Source: Camarhynchus parvulus
Lineage: Eukaryota > Chordata > Aves > Passeriformes > Thraupidae
Direction of reading: 5' to 3'
Assembly (NCBI RefSeq): GCF_901933205.1
Contig: NC_044571.1
Location: 55,241,994-55,305,993 of the forward strand
DNA length: 64,000 bases
In this document: in pieces, positions 23,824 through 34,976 of the stretch
Numbering within the stretch: the first letter of the stretch is position 1
Layout: the number at the start of each line of letters is the position of its first letter
Program-made: the position numbers and the translations under genes
Notes under the pieces: generated by a model
Seen by the model: the letters and a program-made list of their open reading frames with translations, nothing else
Told to the model about the DNA's origin: nothing
Database searches by the model: none

Positions 23824-24620
23824 CCTGGACAGACTGAAGGAGTAGTCCCATGGGAATCCAAATTTAGTAAGTCCAAGTGCAAAATACTGCATCAATGTGT
23901 AACTATATGGGCTGGGAGATGAACAAATTGAGAGCAACCCTGCCAAGAAGGACTTGGGGGTGCTGGTGGATAATGGCTGGACATGACCCAGAAATTTGTG
24001 CTCAGCCTAGAAAGCCAAAAGTGTCCTGGCCTGCAGCAAAAACAACATGGGCAGCAGGGAAAGGAGAGGATTCTGCTCCTCTACTCCACTTCGGTGAGAA
24101 CCCACTTGAAATGCTGCATCCAGCTCTGGGGTCCTCAGAACAAGAATGATGTTGACCTGTTGGAGCAAGTCAAGAGGAGAGCCACAAAGATGACTAGGGG
24201 GATGGAGCACCTCTTTTATTAGAAAAGGCTGAGAGTTTGGCGGGTGGGGGGGGGTGGGGAGGCTGTTCATCCGGAACAAAAGAAGGCTCCAGGGTGTCCT
24301 TTTTGTGGCTTTCCAGTCCCCAGAAGAAGCTGGAGAGTCACTTTTTACAAGGACACGTAGTGAATGATTTTAGACTGAAAGAGGGTAGATTTAGATTAGA
24401 TTTTAGAAAGAAATTCTTTACTTTCTTTAGAAAGAAATTAAAAACGGTGGGTGGTGAGGCACTGGAACAATTTGCCCAGCAAACCTCTGGAACAGTTCAA
24501 GGCCATGTAGGGTGGGGTCCAGAGCAATCTGGTCTAGTCAAAGGAGTCTCTGCCAATGGTGGAGGGCTGTAGCCAGATGATCTTTAAAGCGCCTTCTAAT
24601 GTAACCACTCTGTGTTTCAA
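23824..24620 (+). mobile_element. CR1 LINE 3' fragment, relatively complete
   Basis: About 800 bp colinear with the CR1 3' region: 'CCTGGACAGACTGAAGGAGT', 'GGACTTGGGGGTGCTGGTGG', 'CCTCTACTCCACTTCGGTGA', 'GTTGACCTGTTGGAGCAAGT', 'GTGGTGAGGCACTGGAACAA', 'CAGATGATCTTTAAAGCGCC', and a decayed tail CTCTGTGTTTC. A G-rich insertion or expansion (GGG T G9 T GGGG) lies at 24242-24259 between two CR1 landmarks, and a small local duplication of TTTAGAAAGAAATT occurs near 24400-24440. The 79-111-codon frames here are shifted remnants of ORF2 and antisense shadows. Confidence 0.93.
24242..24259 (+). repeat. G-rich tract with G-quadruplex potential
   Basis: GGG-T-GGGGGGGGG-T-GGGG: four or more G3 runs within 18 bases, meeting the usual G-quadruplex sequence rule. 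It interrupts a CR1 copy, so it arose after that insertion. Confidence 0.8.
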
Positions 24621-27600
24621 TAATCTTACAGTTAGTTATAACACCATGACATAAAAAGTAATGAAAATCTTAAAAATCTGGAGAATATTTTTCATAGATG
24701 AAGACCTATCCCTCAGAAAAAGAATACTACAGGTAATTTTAGCAGCTGTAAATTCTCCTTTCCAACTTCCCACTACACAAGCTGCTCCTTATACAACAGG
24801 GCAATGGTTAAAGAGTGAAAGGTGTAGCAAATGAGGGATAGACAGGCTGAGTGAAAAAGCAAATGGAAGTAGACAGAATGTACACAAGAGTGCTAGAAAT
24901 ACTAAAGAAAAAGCAGTCTGGAAGAAAAAGATTCTGACTCTCTGAGATAAACTGAGCATTTTTTTTTCATATGTTCCTCAGAATATATAAACATTTGTTT
25001 GCCAGTTTGTGTACGAGCAGCAGTAATACACACTTTACTATGCATGAAGTTCTTATTGACGGAGACAAAAAAATCCCAGAAATAGCTGTCACACTTTTCT
25101 TAATACTCAAGCATAGTTATCTGTCTCTTTCTGCTGCTTTTTATACAACCCTACTGTTGGAAATGGTAGAATCAATAGTTTTTATAAAATGCAAACAAAG
25201 GATAACCAAAGTTTACAATCATTCTGTTCATGGGGGCTTTCTTTATTGTTTATATGAAAGCATGAAGACTTAATGGGTGTGTGCCATATGATAATAACAG
25301 TATTGACTTATTGTATCAATAAGAAACATACTAATAGAGAGAAATTCCTTTCACAACTGATCTTTTAAGAAGCTATTTAGTTAATGGACATTCATGAAAT
25401 GAAGTGTGTAAAAACATGAAAACTGCAAAATTCATTACTTGTCTCTTTGTCTTGAGATATTTTCTTCAATGTCTAGCCATCCTTATTAATTTAAAAAAAT
25501 ATTTTGGTTTGGATATATTTTATTTAAACTTATGATTGGATGATGTTAGGAGAAAAACAAAAACACCCCAACCCACAAAGACAATCTTTAATCTTAGCCA
25601 TTAGTTTCTTTAACCTTGTCCAAAACCAAAGCTAGGTGTTTTTAACGTTGTTAACTCTGGAGAGTTACAGTACTGTATGTCTCTCTTGGATGTTTTCTTC
25701 TAATCATCCTGTACAGAATGATAGTCTTAGATTTAAAATAGGTCAATTTTCCTCTATTGAGCCTATTGCTGACAATTCTATATCTCACAATGCTAAATTT
25801 CAACAGGATGTTGTTGGCATAATGATAGAGAACACTTTTATGTTTACTTTTATTCATTCATACAATACTTGAAGAATTCTTTACTAAAGATGGGCATAGA
25901 AATAAACACTCATAATTACAAAGATGGGAATACCTTAGGAGATGTGATTGTGCTATGAACATTTTTTGTGGTTTTTGTGCAGCTCAGTTCCCCCGCATTG
26001 CTAAATATAAATTAGTTTTATATCAGGATATCAGAGTGGAGTTCTCTTCTGCATGACAGAAGTGAATAATGTGGCATCTCTGAAAAAGAAAATTCAGTTT
26101 GATTAATTATTTTCCACATCTTAGGGTTGCTTTATTTGTAATGCTTCAAGCAGGTTTACAGTAAGTCAGTGTTCCACTTGTTAAAATAGACATCACTGTA
26201 GACGCAAAGTTCTCATAAGAAGATGAAGATAATTTAAAGAAGAAAAATATGTTTGTGGATCTGCCGCAAAAAAACTTGAACCAATTAGATTATTCATATT
26301 AACCAATAGCATCAGAACTCTTTCTTCTCAGAATATTTGTGGCATGCTGCTTTAACAGATACAATCCTGCACCATCTTAAAGGAGACTACAAAGTATGTT
26401 TGAAAATGGTGAGTAGGAAGCAGATCTAAGGCCAGTCTCATTAATTTAATGTCTAACTGTGTTTTTATTCACAGTGGTCAGGTGCCATAATACTTTGTCA
26501 TGTCTTTATAAAAATGGACTAGTAAATTATTCTCGCTGCGCTAACAGGTTTTTCCAAAAAGACATTTTGAGGACATGGTGACATTATTAAAAGCAAAAAG
26601 GACCTAGTTTTTTTCTGTGTTGAAAAAATATTCCCCTCGGTTAAGAAGCTGTTCAGCTTTTAAGATATTTCTATTCTTTAAAATGGAGGATGTTTAGAAT
26701 ACATCCAATATTTTTGACTCCAGAGAAAAGATAGCATATATTGCCTTGGCCCACCAGGACAATGTATACTCTCAGAAGATATGTAGTTTATTTCAAGAAT
26801 TCTACTGTCATTCAAGATCTGTGAAATTTTATCCTCTCCAGTGCAATAGATAATTTAGCAAAATAAATTTGTTACCTTTGAAAGAAAAACAGTTCAATAC
26901 ATATGCAAAGTTTTAACTTTATTGCAATGTGGTGCCTATTGTTTTGTGCATGAAATCTAGCCCACTAATTTTTTTTACAATAAAGCAACAGATGTTGATG
27001 TTGAATTTTTTTTCTCTTTCTTTCTCTATGTTTTAAATAAAAGCAAGTAGCAAACGTGGCTTACATGAAGAATTGACAATAAATATTTAAGGTTTTCACT
27101 GGAATATTAGAAACCTAACACTGTTATTGAAATTGACATACCAGTTGTAAAAAAAGTCAAAAGAATCTGATTTGCATTTCCTCTAGCTTTCAAGCTTATC
27201 AGGGTAAGCATTAGTATTTATAATAATATTTCAAATTGTGTGTATATATATATATATATACACACAATCAAGGTCAAGGATGATAAGCAAGTGAAAAGAC
27301 TGCTGCTGTTGTCTGAAAATCCTTTCAAATTAAAACTGGAAGTAGATATCTATATTTCCATCCTTTGTCTTTCCTCCACTATCCCAACTATAGAATGGTT
27401 TGTTCAACTCGTTAAATTTACTTCAATATTTGTTTTAAATGCCATTAATCCTCTCCCATCTCTTTTAAAAATAAAAGCAGAGATGAGAGTCATGCTGGAA
27501 AGAACTGATACGGTCATAATTATTTTCTTTGCTTTTCAGTGACATATATTGTAGTACTTTGTAGCTAAGGCAAGCTTGAGTGTAGCCTAATGAGGCTCAT

Positions 27601-29270
27601 TATTAATAGTACTGTCTGATTCTGATACAAACTGAAGTTTTCCCCATCTTTGGATTATTATTTATAAAGGTTGAGCATGTAATCATTTATAGCAGGAGAG
27701 AACAGACAGGAAAAGTATAAGCAGCAAGAAAAAGAAGTGTGATATCAGAATAACCTTAAGCAACATTAAGGCAATGCTCTTTTGTATCAGGAACAGAAAG
27801 GGACCTGCTGTCATAGATGATACTCTTTTTCCATCATCAATATGGATAATTTTCCTCCTTCATAAAAATAAAGTGTCATTGTCATGTCAGATCATTATGT
27901 AAACAGTAAGGATTATGTACACTATTCAAGGACTGCAGTTGGGGTTTTTAACTACTTTTTAACTACTTTTATGAAGTATTTTAATAGGCATTAGATTTTT
28001 TTACTTATTTTTGAGCATAGGTAATAAGTATTCTGACTTCAGCAATAAGTATTAGCTGGTCTTCCAAATAATATTCAACTAATTGTTTCCATAGTTTTCT
28101 TATATTCACACACAACTTCCTTCACAACAGTGTCCATGCGTACTGAATGCTCTCTAATGAGAGGCAAGAGGTGGCCAAACACTTATGTGTAGAACAGCTG
28201 GATAGTTTCTGATCACTCAGTTAAAATTCAAAAATAGCAAAGAAGAATCAGGATTTGCTGAAGAAATTTTACTTTTGGGCTGTATTTCAAACTGATTATC
28301 TAGTGATCCCTCAGGGAGTGATATTTTTCCTGAACATCATTTAATAGTGTTCTCCAGCACCAGCTGTTATAAAAGTATCTTTTGCATCCCTTCAGAAATG
28401 TAGCAGTCATGGTGAATGTTTGAACAAAGATTTTATCTCTGATCAACAAAAATAATTCAATGCCACGCAGAAGTAATCTTTAAAATAAATTTTAATAAGA
28501 AAATTTACTGAATGTCATGGAAAAGTACAAATGAAACAGATGAAGATCTGTTGCAATGACTGGCATGCATGTGATTAGAAAGATGACAGAGAAAATACAA
28601 AGAATTAAGGAATCCAAACAACTTAGAAGGAAAGAAGATGAATGAATGGACAAAGATCAATAATGTCAAAAGCATGCAAACTGTCAGGCACCAGCAAATA
28701 ACTGATTGATCCAGAGCCTGAACTAATTAAAGTGCCATTGGTCACCTGTAGCTCTCCAGTTCAAAATACTTTGTAGATTTCTAAAACAAACCTTGATCTT
28801 TGGAATCAATAAATAGATGGCAGTGATTCACTCAGAGTAGTATTCATCTGTCTGAAAGGCTTTCTTTTCCCTGTGAAGGTGGGCTTAAAGCAAGGTTTCA
28901 GCTTTGTTGTTTATCACCATTCATTGATTTCAATTCTTTTCACACCAGTGAAGCGTTATTGACATAAAAATATCCAAATAAACTATCCTAACACTTAGGG
29001 ATTTATAATTCTTGTCATTCATATCTTTAGGTAGCTATTCCACATAATAACATATGTCTCAAATTGCATTTAAATGAATTACTTCTTATTGTACTGTTTT
29101 CTTCAGAGTTGTCTTTCATTTCTTTTCATAGTTATGTTACTTTTTTAATTGTCAGGTTCCTTTCCTGTTGGCAAAGGTTTTCTTGTTTCCTTATCTTCTT
29201 GACTTCAGATTAATACAATATTCATTAAATTCATGTCTTACTACATTTTTGCTGATATGAATTACAGGTT
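24621..29270. other. 4.6 kb of AT-rich sequence, no gene seen
   Basis: No gene, RNA gene or interspersed repeat recognised. Holds the TG/TA/CA palindrome at 27235-27268. Reading frames of 68-100 codons (24971, 25636, 27240) lack domains; the 27240 frame starts in the TA repeat. Confidence 0.5.
27235..27268. repeat. Palindromic (TG)n(TA)n(CA)n microsatellite
   Basis: ATTGTGTGT, a run of TA repeats, then ACACACAAT: the 34-base stretch is its own reverse complement. Perfectly symmetric compound microsatellite able to form a hairpin or cruciform. Confidence 0.93.
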
Positions 29271-29370
29271 TTTTTTTTCCTTCCTTCCTTCTTCCTTCCT
29301 TCCTTCCTTCCTAGTCTTCCTTCCTAGTCTTCCTTCCTTGTCTGCCTTGTCTTCCTTCCTTCCTTGTCTT
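29271..29370. repeat. TTCC-type pyrimidine microsatellite
   Basis: A run of T then CCTT/TTCC units with CTAGT and TTGTC/TGCC variants, about 100 bases, nearly free of A. It abuts the truncated end of the LTR at 29371, so it sits exactly at the break. Confidence 0.9.
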
Positions 29371-29988
29371 CCCAAAACTGCTGCAATGTGAGTCACTCCC
29401 GTGGACAGACACTCCTCCCAAAAATGCTGTGATATGGGCCACTCTTCCGTGAGGTGCAGTCCAAGGACAGGCTGCTCCAGCCTGGAAGCAGGGCCCTCTC
29501 TCTTCACCAGGTCCCCACAGGATCACAGCCTCGCTTAGGCATCCACCCCCTCTGGAGTGGGCACCTCCCCCATGGGCTGTGGCTGGATCTCTGCATCCCC
29601 CCCCATGGATCCCCATGGGCTGCAGGGGCACAGTGGCTTCACCATGGTCTCACCGCAGCCTGCAGAGGAATCTCAGCTCCAGTGCCTGGAGCACCTCCTA
29701 CCCTCCTTCTCCGCTAGCCTTGGTGTCTCTGTGCTCCCCTCGCACGTTCTCACCTCCTCTTCTCTAGCTGGAATTAAAACTGTGCAACAACCCTTGTTTT
29801 GATTTTCTTCTTAAATATGTTATTGCAGAAGTGTTACTGCAATCTCGAATTGGCCCAGCCTTGGCAAGCAGCATGTCCGTCTTCAGAGCCATCAGGGATT
29901 GGCTCTGTTGGACATGGTGGAAGCTTCCAGCAGCTTCTCACAGAAGTCACCCCTGCTACCAAAAACCAAACCATGCAAAACCAGCACA
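29371..29988 (-). mobile_element. ERV LTR (family 2, copy B), truncated at its 3' end
   Basis: On the minus strand it begins TGTGCTGGTTTTGCATGG at 29988 and runs through 'GAAGCTGCTGGAAGCTTCCA' and the TATA-like TATTTAAG (29810-29817) into a GC-rich middle block with GCTGGAGCAG-type units. It stops at the TTCC repeat near 29371, before the polyadenylation-signal portion seen in copies A and C. Its first 240 bases align base for base in order with copy A (17950-18216). The 80-106-codon frames here are by-products. No retroviral coding sequence is attached. Confidence 0.85.
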
Positions 29989-30712
29989 ATGAGGAAGACA
30001 GCCTAGATGTAGATGCCTGTGTAGAACATATTAACAGCTGAATGAGAAGAATCTCACTCAAACCTGAAATCAGTGAACTACAATATCACTGTCTGACTTC
30101 CTCTTTCAGTGTTCTTTCTTACTTTTCTTAGTCTTACTAATTTAATTTTGTGTTTAGTGACCTTTGCTTGTTTTGCTGAACTGAGTTTCTTAGATATTTG
30201 TGTCCCTCATATATTAGTTTTGTGAAATTATATAAGCAGATCTATCTACAGCACAAAATATGACTGAGGCAATATTATACCATGCACAAATTACATTAAT
30301 AAAGTTATATTTCAAAATATTCTATTGTAAAATATTACATTGCATGTGTTTTTTGACGCTTTGTCAAAAACTAAAATCACTTGTATTAGCAAAATATTTA
30401 TTTACAAGATAAAAAAGTGTTAGGTTTGAGCTCAGTAAAGATTTATCTTAATGTTTAAAATATTTTAAAATAGAATATCTATAATAAAAAGCATCATAAG
30501 AAATAAACTGAATTATCAGTTCAGAGATATATTGAGAAATTCACAGTTTAAAAATGTTTCTGGAACCAGGGCTATAAATACAGTTTGCTATATTTTCTCT
30601 CTGAAGAAGGAAGATTAAAATGTAACATCCAGAATTTTAAAAGAAAATTGATAATATATTCTGCATATTTATAACAACTGAGAGAGCATATATTTATTTT
30701 GAGAGCATAGCA

Positions 30713-30735
30713 ATATATATCTATATATATATATT
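30713..30735. repeat. AT dinucleotide microsatellite
   Basis: ATATATATCTATATATATAT then ATT: short AT repeat with one C. Confidence 0.85.
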
Positions 30736-31636
30736 TACATGTACTTATTTCCAGCAGAAACCTTGAAACTCCAGGAAGGAGTATCTACTCCAAAATTGAT
30801 AAGCCACTTGTGATCTCTCATGCCAATGTCCATGATACTTTATAGTGGTTTTATCTAATTTTTTCTGCTATTTTCATACCTAATGAATATGACCTATACT
30901 AGCACAGCATTAAGGAAATAACTTTTTTTGAAAAATGGCCTTAGCAAAACTGATGCAAAACATTTCTCAAGCTAGGTTCACATCACTGAGATACAGTTAT
31001 TAGATTTTATTAATTTAAAATTGAGTCATGTTCCTTTATCAACATTTTCCTTCAATGTTGATTTGGTTTTGCATGGGTTTTTGCTTGTAAAAAAGTTTTA
31101 GATATCAGTAAATTTCTTCTTGACAGAAACTTAAAAGCTGAATTTTATGCCCTTTACATAGGTAGGAGAAGCCTTATAATGAAATGAAACATTTTTCTGC
31201 ATGTGAAATCATCTGCTCTGGAACCTTAATCTTCATTTGTAATGAGTAATATTTTGAGAATGAAGTAGAATTTAATAACATTTTTAACAAAATCTAATAT
31301 AAGGTATGTTCAAACATGTACCGTTGAACACCTATGACATTAACAACTTTTAAAGAGATTTTTGATGACCAGCCAAGCTGAGGTGGGTATGTAGCCCCAG
31401 TCATTTAACCAGCAAGCATACTGGAATTGAGAAATATAAATACAATGCCATAAATAAGTGATTTTGGTTTGCTTTTCCATCATGCTTGTCTTTTCTAGTG
31501 CATTTTGTGATAGGTAAGTTTAGTCAGAAACTGAAAACTATTTACAAGCCTTACAAATCTCTGTTTACAGCTGGCAATTTCCGTCATTAAGCCCTTCACC
31601 TTGGTTGTCAGTGTCTTACATGAATGCATGAAATGG

Positions 31637-31751
31637 GTTTTTTTGTTTTGTTTTGTTTAGTCTGGTTTGGTTTGGTTTGGATTTTTTGGTGTTTTTTTTT
31701 TGTTGTTGTTGTTGTTGTTTTGGGGTTTTTTTGGTTTTTTTTTTTTTTTAA
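31637..31751. repeat. T/G-rich low-complexity tract
   Basis: GTTTT, GGTTT and GTT units with a final T-run at about 31736-31749. Same character as the tract at 2382-2518. Confidence 0.88.
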
Positions 31752-33780
31752 TTGCTTTATTCCAAGACTGGAGGACAAATTTATGAGTTTAACTGCCCTT
31801 GAAAGACCTTTTATTTGATCATAAAGGAAAATAATTGTTTTAATTAGAGCCACTGAGATGCCAATCTCCCAGCCTGAAAATATGTGACACTGAAAATGAA
31901 CATTTAATTGCCTAAACTTAGCTGCCTAATGCTAGGTAAGATTCCTTAAGATACCTCACATTCTTTACAGTCAGTGCTCCTGAAAAACATAGATCTCATT
32001 TAGGTAACATTCATTTCTGTTAATTATGGACGTCGTAATTACCTCAGCTGCTAATCGATACTTTAAGATAGCTTGGAAGTATTGGGAGTAACAACAAACA
32101 AATTCGGATTCCCTGTTATGCTGGTGCAAAGTCTAGATAAAACCCCCAAAACATCACATCTTCACTGTGTTTCCCTATATTTACTTGATAGCAAGAGTTG
32201 CATGAAAGTATTCTAGAATTTGTTACTCCATGCTTAAGAACCTCCGCTATACCAAAGAAAAGTTGCCAATTTATATGAAACCCTATTAAGCAAGACATGT
32301 AAAATATATGTGCATTATCTGTGAAATTTTGAGGGCTTTTGTTGCCATGATATGTTCCCTTTATGCATTAGCAGAAATTATTTATTACTTCTCTGAAAAT
32401 ATCACTTTAGTATAAAAGTGAGGTGTGCATTGTGTTCATTGAGCTTCAATTATTAAAAGGACATGTCCATTTAATGGACCTCTGCCTATCACCTATTATA
32501 AAAGTATGTTTAAAAATTGTCCAAGATACAAAAAAATCTAGTTTCCTTGAATTTTCTTGACCTCTCTTTTTCTTTCCCCTTTTTATTGTCCTTCCTCTGC
32601 TAGACTTTCTGTGCTGAAAAATGACAACGACACATCTGAAGCCAATTTGCCAGGCTGACAGTAGGGAAGAAATGGACACAGGCAAAATCACTTTGTAAAT
32701 ACACTTGAACTTTTCAACATAAAAGATCCTGCCTGTTATTTGACAAATTTCATTTTTTTCCCTTTCTGTCTTTCCATGTTCAACTTTCTCTTTGTTCTAG
32801 TTAAAACTAGAAGTTTTTGAAATACATTAAGACATAAAAGTAAATTGGAAGCACTTAGCCATTTCTGTGTTATAAAACTCTTGTCTGAACTCTAAGAAGA
32901 AATTGATGCCCAAAGGATGATAATGGGATTTAAGTTAGTTTGAAACTAATGAACAATAACTTAAATTGCTTCCTCTGATAAATGTTTTAAGGAAAAGGGT
33001 GGGATTCAGTAAAGGATTAATAAATTTCTTATCAGAACGAGAAGGAAAAAGGAATTTAGGTATTCTAATTTTGATCGTGAAAACACATTCATCTACTATT
33101 TCAATAGGTGACTTAGAGCAGAGGGTTTTTGTTCTTTTCTTTTTTTCTCCTTTTTTTTTTTTAATCTTATTGTCCTTAGGTAAATGAAAGATTTATTCTG
33201 ACTCATCTATAGAAATGTATTATTTAATTAGAAGCAGTAAATTAGTTTTTTTCTCTTGCCTCTTCCTCATTGAACCATCACAGACTCAAAGAGAGATGAA
33301 TCTAATTTAGCATTGGTCATCCAACAGATAGTATCTAATTTAAGCTTGTTGTCAATAGTGATTTGTCTCTTCCTAAGTAAGATGTCAGACATAATCAGGA
33401 TGAACTTTATTTCCAGGTTCTGACTTTTCTTCACAAACTATAGAGAGAAAATTAACTTAGACTAGATACTAAAGATAAATTACAAAACCTGGATCAAAAC
33501 GAACCCCACTACGTCTGAAAGGCTTCTTGTATATTTTGAGATGCTTAGTCACATGTTTTTGATTTGTACCTAATTATGCTACATCCCATAAAACGCAACC
33601 TGTTTCCTACAGATACCACTTGTTTTTGTTTTGTTTTTTCTTAAGGCATAGGTGATGTTATTTGTCTTGAATAAACTTTCCCTGTGATTCCAGATTGTGA
33701 AGCATGAAAGTTCATCACCATTTTACTGCATGTAATTTTTTATTTTTTATTTTTAAAGCCTCCAAACTAATGAACCAACT

Positions 33781-34168
33781 ATCCTCTACTCTGCTCTAGA
33801 GAGACCCCATTTGGAGTACTGCATCCCACACTTGAGTCCTCAGCACAGGAAGGACATTGACATGTGGAAATAGGTCCAGATCAGGACTATGAAAAGAGTA
33901 AGAGGGCTGGAATACTTCTCTAAGGAAAGGCTGAGAGAGTTGCACTTGTTCCACATGGAGAAGAGAAGACTCTGGGGGCGTCTTATTGCAGTCTTTCCCA
34001 TCTAAAGTGAGTTAATAAGAAAGATGGGGATTTTAGTACAATCTGTAGTGTCAGGACAAGGGGTCATGTTTTAACCTACAGGAGAGCATATTGACACTAG
34101 TTATAAGGAAGAAATATATTTCGATGAGGGTGGTGAAACACTGGAACAAGTTTTTCAGAGAGGTGGCA
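33781..34168 (+). mobile_element. CR1 LINE fragment, left half of a split copy
   Basis: Plus-strand CR1 3' coding region: 'ATCCTCTACTCTGCTCTAGA', 'CATTTGGAGTACTGCATCCC', 'AGGAAAGGCTGAGAGAGTTG', 'GTGGTGAAACACTGGAACAA', then 'CAGAGAGGTGGCA' at about 34168. The continuation expected next is found at 34854 after an inverted CR1, so this is the left half of one element. Confidence 0.9.
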
Positions 34169-34853
34169 AATAGAATTATGGAATCATTAAGGTTGGAAAA
34201 GGCCTCCAAGATCATTAAGTTCAATCTATGACTGAAGGTCATCTTCTTAACTAAAATATAGCACTACGTGCCACATCCATGTGTTTCTTGAACACTTCTA
34301 GGGATGGTGATTCCACCACTTCATTGGGCAGCCTATTCCAATGCTTGAAAACCCTTTAGGTGAAGAAATCCTTTCTGAAATCCAACCTGAACCTCCTCTG
34401 GCACAATTCAAGGCCATTTCCTCTTGTCCTGTTGCTGGTTGCCTGGGAGAAGAAGCTGACTTCCACCTCACCACCATCTCCTTTATAGATAGTTGTAGAG
34501 GGCAATGACATCTCCCTTGAGCCTCCTTTTCTCCAGGTTATACAACCCCAGCTCCCTCAGCCACTCCTCATAGGATCTGTGCTCCAGCCCCTTCACTGGC
34601 TTGATTGCCCTTCTCTGGGCACACTTCAGTGCCTCAATGCCCTTCTTGCAGTGAGGGGCTCAGATTGGACAGAGTATTCAAGATGTGGCCTCACCAGTGC
34701 TGAGTACAGAGGGACAATCCTTACCTGGCCACACTACTGCTGATACAGGCCAGGATGGGACAATTTGGCCCTTTTGGCCATGTGGGCACACACTGTGTCA
34801 ACCAGCAAGCCCAGGTCCTTTTCTTCTGGGCCATTTCCCAGACATTCTTCTTC
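34169..34853 (-). mobile_element. CR1 LINE inserted in another CR1, minus strand
   Basis: The plus strand starts with the reversed CR1 tail (ATAGAATTATGGAATCATTA then AGGTTGGAAAAGGCCTCCAA) and continues in order through 'CACTTCTAGGGATGGTGATT', 'GCAGCCTATTCCAATGCTTG', 'CTCCTTTTCTCCAGGTTATA' to 'AGCAAGCCCAGGTCCTTTTC' near 34820. It is a 5'-truncated, 3'-complete copy of about 685 bp, and less decayed than the host copy it splits. No clear target duplication is visible, as is usual for CR1. Confidence 0.92.
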
Positions 34854-34976
34854 CCTCCCTGTAAACATTCAAGGTTAGTCAGTGAGGACTCCGAGCAACC
34901 TGACCTAGCTAAAGATATCCTTGCTCGCTGAAGCAGCAGTTGGACTTCCAACCCAAACTGTTCTACAATTCTATGG
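34854..34976 (+). mobile_element. CR1 LINE fragment, right half of the split copy
   Basis: Resumes the CR1 consensus where 34168 left off: 'AAACATTCAAGGTTAGTCAG', 'CCGAGCAACCTGACCTAGCT', 'CCTTGCTCGCTGAAGCAGCA', 'CCAACCCAAACTGTTCTACA', and a tail ATTCTATGG. Together with 33781-34168 it makes one plus-strand CR1. Confidence 0.88.

Larger units (their letters stand above)
29989..33780. other. 3.8 kb of AT-rich sequence, no gene seen
   Basis: No gene recognised. Contains an AT microsatellite (30713-30735) and a T/G-rich tract (31637-31751). Frames of 60-81 codons, including Lys/Thr-rich and Phe/Val-rich ones over the T/G tract, are artefacts of base composition. Confidence 0.5.

Noticed and set aside
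28305..28370. Possible CR1 reverse-transcriptase fragment
   Set aside because: Only a short stretch (GATCCCTCAGGGAGTGATAT) resembles CR1 and neighbouring landmarks are missing.
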